Assembly (NCBI RefSeq): GCF_047511655.1
Contig: NC_133392.1
Coordinates: 88,653,042-88,717,041 of the forward strand
DNA from: Castor canadensis
Taxonomy: Eukaryota; Chordata; Mammalia; Rodentia; Castoridae
DNA length: 64,000 nucleotides
Reading direction: 5' to 3'
Of the stretch, positions 56,160-64,000 are shown in pieces. The notes below the pieces were generated by a model. It had not been told where the DNA came from. It worked only from the letters and a program-made list of their open reading frames with translations, and did not search any database. The position numbers and the translations under genes were made by a program. Numbering within the stretch: position 1 is the stretch's first letter; every line of letters begins with the position of its first letter.

Positions 56160-56872
56160 CCAGGTGTGCTGGGCGCTAGGATGGAGATGCACAACAGCCT
56201 CATTGCTTTTTTACTTCTCTTCTCTTTACTCTGCTTTTCTCTATCTTTAAAACCTTACTTCTAAAGTCTTCTTTTCTGTTCCTTAAAGTCTCTTTCCTTA
56301 GACTCGCTCTGTCCGTTTTTTTCTTAGCTTTTCTTTAGCATAACTCTCTTAGTCTTTGCCCTCAGACTCACACTTGTCCCATGTTCCCTTTAAAGTCTCG
56401 GTGCTCAGACCTGCAGACAAACAACAGCAGCCACATCTATAAACAGCATTAGCATAACTCTTAAAGTCTCAGTCCTTAGACTTGCAACTGTCCCATGTTC
56501 TCTTTTTCTCTAGCTTAGCTTTTCTAAAGCCTATGTATAAAGTTCTCGGTGCAGAAAGCTGCTCTGGTGGAGACACAGCAGTGTCAGTGGCAGCCAATCA
56601 GAATCCCCATCAAAAAACCTCGTGTCCTCTTTCAGGGATTCTTTTATACCCAGTGGTAAAGGTGGAGCAACAGTTCTCAGGGAGGGGTGTGACATTGTAA
56701 CAAGAGAAACCTGCATTCTACTTCTCTGAACATAAAACTTAGGAAAAGCAGCTGTACTGCATTTTGCACTCTTCTGGGGCTGGGGCCTTGCCAAACTCAG
56801 CCAGCTGATTATTGGGCACAGCTGTGCTTATGTCAAGTTCTCAGAGGCTCCTCATGATCCGCGCCTCACAGT
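56160..56872 (-). mobile_element. Probable ERV LTR, minus strand (possibly ERVK/IAP-like)
   Basis: On the minus strand it starts near TGTGAGGCGCGG and has a good TATA box (CTGGGTATAAAAG, near 56,640-56,653). Downstream lies a pyrimidine-repeat-like region (as read on plus) with at least three versions of 'taaagtctc ... ccttagact'. No second LTR or target duplication was found, so the left edge is uncertain. A long purine/pyrimidine-biased R region is reminiscent of IAP-type LTRs. Confidence 0.45.
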
Positions 56873-56879
56873 GGGAGGA

Positions 56880-57885
56880 AAAAAAATTAGTTAACTCTTA
56901 GGGATCTTTTCATGAATCCCCAGTTTTCAAACCAAAAAATAATCAATTCAAGGGATTTTTCTTGTAGAATAAGTGAAAAGCAAAACAAATAATCCTTTTA
57001 CATTTTCCTGTTGTTTCCCCTCAACAGTCTTACATGTTACATATATTACCTGCAAGTCCACTGCACACTAAATAAGGCCTTGAAACACTTCAGAATTTTA
57101 TCTTCTCAGTCCCATGCTATTAGAAGAATAGCACACTTAAGAGAACACTGACTTCATAAACTCTTTCCTTGTTATTTCTGAAATAGAAAGGTAGGAAACA
57201 TGCAGTTTGAAGTCGTTATTGATGCTTATTTTGTTTTGTTGTGAGGTGCCACAACTGTGCCCTGCAGCAACAAAGGTGAAAGATTGTAATGAAGACCAGT
57301 GACTGGGGTAAGGACCCGGGTGAATTCTTCAGAGAAAGAAAACAGGTGGACAGCGACTTGGGGTTTGCATTGCTGTACTTGATACTACTGGAAGAAAGTT
57401 CAGAACAATTCGTACTTTAAAAACAGCTAGTAATCATAAGAATATCACAAAAACATGCAGGCTTAGGCAACAATTATTGCATACCAAGTTTGTTTTTCAG
57501 ATATTCTCAAAACATGGAATTCTAATGTGATCAATTAATTTATAACTAAGGCAAGAGTCCTCTCTTCTCACAGAGATAGTTTCCTTTCTGTTGGAAGGGT
57601 ACAAATTATTTTGCTCTGGGCATCCTGAGTTGTATATTTGTACTATCTGGCAGTCCACACTGTTCAAATGCAGTAAAATATAGATAAAGCCACTTCTAGA
57701 ATAAGCAAATCCTATTTCCTTTAGAACTGGCACCCACACCCCTTTCCTCATGGGAAATTTGGGTATGGAAAGAACTGGTGTCAGAACCAGGAATCACTAT
57801 GCTACAGGTATGTAAGGAGGCATTAAGATAATATGTTCTTTAGAGTGCATTATTCAGTGGCATTCAAAGATATTAAGAATACCTT
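56880..57885. other. Non-coding intergenic sequence
   Basis: AT-rich. Nothing recognised. Confidence 0.4.
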
Positions 57886-57888
57886 TTT

Positions 57889-58118
57889 TGAGCCAGGTGC
57901 TGGTGGCTCACACCTGTAACCCTAGCTACTCAGGAAGCAGAGATCAGGAGGATTACGGTTCAGTTAACTGGGGCAAACAGCATGCAAGGCCCCATCTTAA
58001 AAATACCCAATGCAAAAAAAAAGGCTGGTGGAGTGGCTCAAGTGGTAAGAGTGCCTGCATAGCAAGTGTGAAGCCCTCAGTTCAAACCCCAGTACCCACC
58101 CCCACAAAAAATTCTTTT
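57889..58118 (+). repeat. Composite B1-dID-like SINE
   Basis: 'gccaggtgctggtggctcac', 'gatcaggaggattacggttc', 'gagtggctcaagtggtaaga' and 'ctcagttcaaaccccagtac'. This is one of the most complete copies. Confidence 0.9.
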
Positions 58119-58119
58119 T

Positions 58120-58594
58120 ATGAAGTGACACAACTAAGATCCTGCAGGGTGAGAAGGGAGGTCAGATTTCTAATGATATTTCAACATAAAAGCCATGGGG
58201 TTTTACTGGGCACTAGGCACACTGCACTTACTGATGTCATACTGCTAAACAGGTCTACCTCTCAATCCATGACCTGTGTTTTGCCTCTGTGGGCATAGAC
58301 CAAGTTCTTGTTGGCATTTTTATGCTAATAGCCCTTTCCCCATTTTATTCTTCTAATTAAGTGTATACCTAAAGTGTACCTGGTAAATTTTCTATCTGCA
58401 ATTTCAATACCAATGACTAAATACAGGCAAAAGCAGGAGTATGTCCGTCTGGATAAAGTACTGTCACAAGATGCATCAATGCAGACCAATGGTGACGCAT
58501 GCCTTTCTGGTGGTGGCAGAGAATACCAAGGCAGCTTGGAAAATGCTAGCATCAAAGCCACAGAAGAATATAGTAAGACAGGACACAGAGCCAT
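58120..58594. other. Non-coding sequence between the last SINE and the probable HS2ST1 3' end
   Basis: Single-copy-looking. No gene is recognised. Could belong to a longer HS2ST1 3' UTR. Confidence 0.35.
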
Positions 58595-58614
58595 TTCCCC
58601 CTTCCCACTGAGTG

Positions 58615-58620
58615 TTTATT
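58615..58620 (-). promoter_or_regulatory. Candidate distal polyadenylation signal of HS2ST1
   Basis: AATAAA on the minus strand in the context TATAAAATAAACACT, about 4.6 kb after the stop codon. It lies near where the SINE-poor, UTR-like sequence gives way to SINE-containing sequence (a full SINE lies at 57.9-58.1 kb). Chosen as the likely distal 3' end on position alone. Confidence 0.35.
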
Positions 58621-60689
58621 TTATAGCTTTCGCATCAGGTAGTCAACTGAAACACTTCAACAACAGAAAGCTGGCAGAATGTTGAGGAAAAGGAGTGATT
58701 ATCTCTCCAACAGATGTGACAAAATGATTTTAAATTGGAAACAGTCTTGCATAAAAAAAATCAACTGGGGGATGGGGAGGGTAGGAAAAAGAGAGAGAAG
58801 GGACAGAAAGTAATGAGCATCTTTCAACAGGACTGTGAGAGGCACAAAGGCACTGTTCAGCTGTCTATAAAACAAAAGTCAAAATAGACAATCCATGTTT
58901 CTCTAAATTACATTCAAGCATTAGAGATGTTCACATACCTGACTCTCAATAGAAAGCTACAAAAGCTGTCTAAAAAATCAGATGGACTGCACCAGTGTGT
59001 GTCATAGGCTTATCAGTAATGAGTTTTAAAGAGATTATTACCATTGGGGCCATCTTATAAATAGTACCACAAAGGCCACAAAGCTGCAACAACTTAAATT
59101 ACAGGGCAAATCTGACTAAATGATCGCTCATTTCAATCTCTAAAATTCCCACTCCAGGAAATGAGCAAGTAGGCTCCCCTCCAGAGGGGCTCAATTGGCA
59201 GTGCATTTGAAACTGGGTTGTTTTCCCCTCAGAAGACTGCCTAAAAAGCTCAGGTGGCAGCACACAGCAACTTTGCATCAGGTACAAGGATGCAAAAACT
59301 TAACAACTGACCTGCTTCCACTTAAAGAAAACAGCACTAATTTAGGAAGAGACAAACTTTCAAATCATAGAGCAGAAGCATGTGGGCCTCTTAGAGACAG
59401 GCCTTGTGAAAGGCCACAGCACTGTGTGTGGCATAAAAAAGGGTTCCAAGCCATGCTTACGTTTGACAATGACCAGTGGGAAAATCCAGCTAGATGATCT
59501 GCACAGATATTCTCTAAGTAGAATTTAAATCTAAATTAAAATACCAGCTATGCATTTGGGAATCAGCCTTTAGTTGCATTCTGTAGTGCTTTTAGAATTT
59601 TTATTTCATTTTATTAAAAAAGAATCATTCTCTACAAACTATTTTTTGTTTCTAACTATGCAAATACAATGAGCAAATCATCTGCAGTATCAAAATACTG
59701 TCTGATAAATAACTGATGGCACTAACAATTTTAGGAATTTCCAATAGGAAATAGGACATATAAAGAGAAAGAACAATAGATTCCAAATCACAGCTATTAG
59801 CTTAGCTTTTAAAATAGAAAATAAAAGTAAAAATTTGAAAGTCAATAAATTTCTGATTTTCATGACTTTCAATCCAATCATCAGGAATTCAGATGCAGCC
59901 AATATGTCAGAAATTGTACAAATGCATATGGGTGACAGAAAAGTAATTCCCATGCAATATTTTAAACGCTGCTATTAGATATATTTAAGTGATACTTAAC
60001 AGATCAAAGCTGGGTAAAATCAAAATGTATCCTCCCCATTACATTTTAAAACAGTCACAATAATTTATCAACAGTTGCCATTTCACAGCAGTTAGAAAAC
60101 AGGAGTTGATATAAGTTGAACAAAAAGGTTCTTTTTCCTCTTTCACTATAAACATAGATATAGGTACACATACACATATGACATTATCTTTAAAATTCAA
60201 AGTAGTTATTTTGTATTATTTAAAAAAAAAATCTCCCTATGGTTAAAATACTGAAAAAGCACAAAGGTTGAAAAAAGAAAAAAAACAAACAAACACACAT
60301 ACACATTTGCCACTTTAAAAAAAGTACATATTATCTCAGTGTTTCTATTTAGTGAAGTGACTATAAAGTTATGTACTATAAGGACTCCGAGGACTGTACT
60401 GGATCAGTTGGATCCAAATCCACCCCTTTCTCAGTCTCCAGAAAGGACATTTCTAATTCATCCTGAAGGATAAAATAAATGTCCCAATTTTGAGCTGGTA
60501 AACTAGGAAAGAAAACATGCCCGCCTGAAAGCAATATACATAAAAGTTTAAGAATCTGTTGGTGAGACTGCATGAGACAGAAAGCAATTCTTTGGATATA
60601 AGTTAGGAGCTTTTGGAAGTATATAAACTCTTTTAGGACACTAGAGTATAGATACAAAAACAGTTTCTCCATAAATGATTTCTCTAGTG

Positions 60690-60905
60690 CAGTGGGGAGT
60701 AGCCATGGTCTATATCTGGCATGTCATCTACTTCTGTAAATAAAGTTTTATTGGAATATAACCACGCTCATTTGTTTCCATTCTGTCTATGGCTGCTTCT
60801 GTCCCCCTCCCCAACAATAACACAGTTGGGGCTGTGCCAGAGACAAAAGTATTTACTCCCTGGTCCTTTACACAAAAAAAAGGTTACTGACCCCCTGATC
60901 TAGTG
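60690..60905. mobile_element. Ancient DNA-transposon fragment (non-autonomous, probably hAT type)
   Basis: The text 'taaataaagttttattgg', 'tgtctatggctgctt', 'agttggggctgtgccag', 'gtatttactccctgg' and 'gttactgaccccctg' matches a common mammalian non-autonomous DNA repeat whose ends read like 'caggggtcggcaaac'. I am not certain of its family name. It lies within the probable HS2ST1 3' UTR. Confidence 0.6.
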
Positions 60906-61849
60906 TACTAAGTGCTACTCTAGTTTGGTAAAAGAGTTAATGCACCTCAAGAAGATTTTAGCATGTACTCCAAGAATAACCTAGGGTTTGTTCAACAGTG
61001 GGTAAATGTCAAACACCCCATCCTGAAGTGGTGTTTTACTTTTGAGCAAGGAAACAGGTGTACAAGTTTTCAGCAAATACTTGTAAAAGTTAATTGAAAA
61101 AAAAAATAAAGGAAATAAGGAAAAAAAAGTAAGAAAAGTATGTGATTTGGCTATGTTCTCTTAATATTTTCATATTACTGGTGGGGAAGTGGTTGCTAAA
61201 ATGATTTTATCATTCCTTTAGTCTTTCTTTAGCTGGTTTATAAATGTTTGCAGACATATAGTACACCTTCTCCCCCACCACACACCACTGTTAACCTTTA
61301 AGGCAATCTGCCTAAAATGCTAAATTTGGCGAAGCCTTATTTACAAATACGTACTTCAAGTAAACATACTAAAGATCATTCTGTTAAAAATGTTTCTAAA
61401 ATTCTTTATCTGTTACTCCAAGAGGAAGAAGGTAAAGAACACACAGGAAAATTAAACTCTGCAAAACATACTTTAAAAATCATAGGTTAAAAAATAGCTA
61501 CAATTTCTGAATGGTAATGTAAAGTAGAAACAAAAACATCTTTCGAATTTGAAGAGCAAGACTTTCCTGCTCCTACTCAGCTAATGAAGTCTATTTCCAA
61601 CACGGGAACCTCCTGAACTTAAGCAGCTGCTCTTGAATAGTTAAGAGTTCACAGGTGTTTCACTTTTCAAAAGTTGTTGAAACATGGAAGATAAAACACT
61701 GAGAAGATATTTATCAAACACAAATTTATATCAAGATAGACTTTTTCCCCCACAAAGCTTAAAAGCAGACTTTTCCTTTTTGTTGTTAAAAAATGAACAG
61801 TATGAAACTACATGTTAAAGATGTTTTTATAGTTAACACGTTACATTTT

Positions 61850-62090
61850 TACACTGCTTTCAAGTTTTCAAAGTGCTTTCACATACCATCCCATTTAGTC
61901 CTCACAACAGCCCTGTGAGGTAGGTACAGCAGGTATTATTATCCTCATTTCAAGATGAGGAAACTGAGGCAAAGAGCGGTTAAGTGACTTGCCCAAGATC
62001 ACACAGCTGGGGAGATACAGAGCCAGGACCAGAAATCAATTTGCTCTGACTCCTTTGTCTAGAGCTCTTCCACCATAGCTTCTAGTGATG
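61850..62090 (-). repeat. MIR-family SINE inside HS2ST1 3' UTR
   Basis: Contains the conserved core read in reverse: 'gatgaggaaactgaggc', 'gttaagtgacttgccca' and 'tcacacagct', followed by 'agagccaggacc' and 'tctgactcc'. This is the reverse complement of the MIR consensus core. It is an ancient mammalian repeat, unusually well preserved here. Confidence 0.85.
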
Positions 62091-62897
62091 AGTAATGGTG
62101 CTCTATGAAAACTGAAAGGTTACTGAAATTCATTTCATCGATGTCTCAACAGTAAAGTTAAATGAGAAATACAAGAACAGTAGGTCTGTTGATTTTTCTT
62201 GACACAGTAAAACTGGTGCAAAACCATTTTTGTTTAATTACTTATAACCTTTTGGTCCAAATACATAAAATATGCAATATTTACAGCATTTTCCTTTTAA
62301 TTTTTTTTGTAAATGCAATGCTTTAAAACACATTATAAAGCACCTTAGTAAAAATAGTCTACAAGTAAAAGTACAGAAGAAGTAGGAAAATCCTACTCAT
62401 ACCACAGCTCACTAATGGAGTCATAATATGTAATCACTGATACTGCAGTGTACTGCTTTACAAATAACCCATGGAGAAACAAATACTAAGCTTACCCTTT
62501 TGATATTAATGTGTGAAAGTCTTAACTAAAACCTCTGATAATGTCAATATTCTTAGAAATATCTTCCCAATATTAGAATTGGGGGAAAGCAGGAATGAGA
62601 AATACTGCTTTAATTCTTTATCTTTTTACAGATTATTTGTGGTTTTTAATACTGATGGATCAAAAAAAAAAAAAAAGACCACCTACATAAATATGGGCAA
62701 ATCCAACTACAGTAGAAACATTTCTTAGTAAACATGATTAAACATTCCAATAAATTTCATGAGACACGATTCACAAAAACAAATTATCACTGCCAAACAG
62801 TTATTAACACTATTCAATAGTTGTATATCTCAGACCTCTGGAGAAGGTCAAAGTGGCAAATGGATTCACCTTCTTTCACGGTCAGTTGAAAAAATGC

Positions 62898-62903
62898 TTT
62901 ATT
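62898..62903 (-). promoter_or_regulatory. Candidate proximal polyadenylation signal of HS2ST1
   Basis: A canonical AATAAA is read on the minus strand about 340 bases after the HS2ST1 stop codon, in the context TTTTAATAAAGCATTTT. It could give a short 3' UTR isoform. No cleavage data are available, so use is unknown. Confidence 0.4.
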
Positions 62904-63242
62904 AAAAGCAAGAGTATCGAACTTTCTCTGAAATTGTACTTAAAACTTGATTAGACCTGCCATGTTTATTTTAGGTGATGTAAGCTCCCCCTCAACCTAG
63001 ACAGAGGCTAAAACTACCACCAAAATTTAAACAGAAAAACAAAAATGTCTGAAACTTAAAACTTCACACAACACTGACATACCAGCCAGTATCTAATTCC
63101 TTGATGATACTGTCTGTTTCCTAACTCAGCTCAATATAAACTGTTTTATACGTATATCAGGAATCCAAGTCCTGAAGCTGAGGACGAAGGTGAAGACAGA
63201 GTCAACGTTCTAGTTCAAAAACCTTTTAGTCACACCTTCTAC

Positions 63243-63469
63243 TCAGTTTGATTTAGGGTAAATCTTTTCATAGAAAAAGTTTTGTGCGAGGATGTAGAGG
63301 TCTCCATCTTTTTCTCGAACAGCATGGGCTCTGATGAACTGGAACTGCTCTAGTGCAAATTCATAGAACTCATTCTCCATTTTCCAAATGTCAGACTGCT
63401 GCAGTTTCGCAATGGTTTGTTTGGTGGGAAGCTTCTTCTCTGTGGTTTTCCTAAGATGAGATTTCTTTC
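63243..63469 (-). CDS. HS2ST1: Heparan sulfate 2-O-sulfotransferase 1, last coding exon (partial gene)
   Basis: The complement reads an open frame of 74 codons plus TGA, ending in FFYEKIYPKSN, which I recognise as the C-terminus of HS2ST1. The enzyme is a Golgi type II membrane protein that transfers sulfate from PAPS to the 2-O position of iduronic acid (and some glucuronic acid) in heparan sulfate. The vertebrate protein is about 356 residues, so this exon would supply roughly residues 283-356. The PAPS-binding and catalytic parts lie upstream, outside the window. The exon starts after the acceptor AG at 63,470-63,471 (minus strand), preceded by a pyrimidine tract. It opens with two bases completing a split glycine codon, then KKSHLRKTTEKKLPTK. 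No stop or frameshift is seen, so the gene appears intact here. The lysine-rich start, the WKMENEFYEF segment and the acidic/aromatic end all fit the family. Identification is from recalled family sequence, with high confidence. Confidence 0.96.
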
Positions 63470-64000
63470 CTACTTACAAAGGAAAAAAAAGGAAAAGTAA
63501 AAAATTCTTAGAGAATACACAAAAGATCATTTCTTTATTTGAAGAAATGGCTTAAGTTAATATACACTGAAGGACAGGTTACATGATTGTCTTATATTCA
63601 TATAATTTAGCCAAAACTGGAGGTCTAACAATAGCAGAGCTGTGACTTATTCCTTTGGACTGTAAACCCTTAAGAGAATTAATGACATGTAGACAGAAAA
63701 TACATAGTTCTGCACTCAGTGAAACGTAGGCTGTCAGCTCTCACACCGTTATTCTCAAGTGCTTGGTACACTAAGACTAGTTTATTTAAAAAAAAAAATA
63801 TGATTAGACTATCTGTTGCCAAACTGAATTCTAATTTTCAATAACCTGAATTTGCTATCATCATGTAGAAGGGAGGACAGATGCGTACTCTACAAAAAAA
63901 GTTTCTATGATCGCATCTTATTAAGTAACAGTGAAAAGAGAAAAATTTAGAATAGATTGTCCAGCACAGTCGCTTTCAGACATGCCATACGTTTGAAGTG
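63470..64000 (-). other. HS2ST1: HS2ST1 last intron (3' part)
   Basis: This sequence lies just upstream (in gene orientation) of the last HS2ST1 exon. It is AT-rich and shows no coding frame. Read on the minus strand it ends in a pyrimidine run and then TTTGTAAGTAG before the exon. The preceding exon is beyond the window edge. Confidence 0.85.

Larger units (their letters stand above)
58595..63242 (-). other. HS2ST1: Probable HS2ST1 3' untranslated region
   Basis: Downstream of the HS2ST1 stop codon the minus strand continues for about 4.6 kb of AT-rich, non-coding sequence with almost no rodent SINEs, in contrast to the rest of the window. Human HS2ST1 mRNA is known to carry a multi-kilobase 3' UTR. 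The region holds an old MIR and an old DNA-transposon fragment, listed separately. The left boundary is inferred from an AATAAA on the minus strand at 58,615-58,620. A proximal AATAAA also exists at 62,898-62,903, so shorter isoforms are possible. The extent is an inference; only the start is firm. Confidence 0.6.

Noticed and set aside
1..64000. CRISPR arrays, bacterial operons or phage-type defence systems
   Set aside because: Regular spacer arrays, Shine-Dalgarno sites and dense coding are absent; the sequence is mammalian nuclear DNA.

Overview
This is a 64 kb piece of a mammalian nuclear genome. It is mostly non-coding and repeat-rich, with one confidently recognised protein-coding exon. 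Many copies of a composite SINE are present: a B1/7SL-like left half joined to an ID-like, tRNA-derived right half that reads 'tggctcaagtggtagagc ... gagttcaaacccc'. This resembles the B1-dID type described in beavers, squirrels and dormice and points to a rodent. From recalled repeat style I lean to a beaver (Castor), but this is unproven.

Right end (about 58.6-64 kb): the last coding exon of HS2ST1 (heparan sulfate 2-O-sulfotransferase 1) lies on the minus strand at 63,243-63,469, followed leftward by a probable long 3' UTR. The window therefore runs from the HS2ST1 3' end into its downstream intergenic space. In human that space separates HS2ST1 from LMO4 and contains the lncRNA LINC01140, divergent in strand from HS2ST1.

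Left part (0-36 kb): no protein gene is convincing. Two CpG-rich blocks stand out. The one at 4.48-5.2 kb carries a perfect 13-bp MAF recognition element, GC boxes and a TATA-like motif in plus orientation, and is a candidate promoter for a plus-strand non-coding transcript. The other lies at 21.05-21.85 kb. The rest is single-copy-looking sequence, some of it AT-rich with homeodomain-type TAAT motifs, together with SINEs, L2/MIR fragments, L1 3' ends and microsatellites.

Centre (37.8-46.3 kb): a degraded gammaretrovirus-like (ERV1) provirus lies on the minus strand at 37,877-42,639. It has both LTRs, a 5-bp target duplication, a tRNA-Phe-type primer-binding site and broken gag, pol and env remnants; it sits inside an older SINE. 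Around 45.1-46.2 kb, two unrelated solo LTRs in opposite orientation each interrupt one SINE, both with exact 4-bp target duplications. Further LTR, MaLR, MIR, MER5A and DNA-transposon fragments fill 26-27 kb and 48-57 kb.

I found no bacterial-type operons, CRISPR arrays or new gene system. The most useful novelties are the candidate promoter at 5 kb, a long imperfect hairpin at 5.3-5.4 kb, the second CpG island, and the finely resolvable nested insertions.
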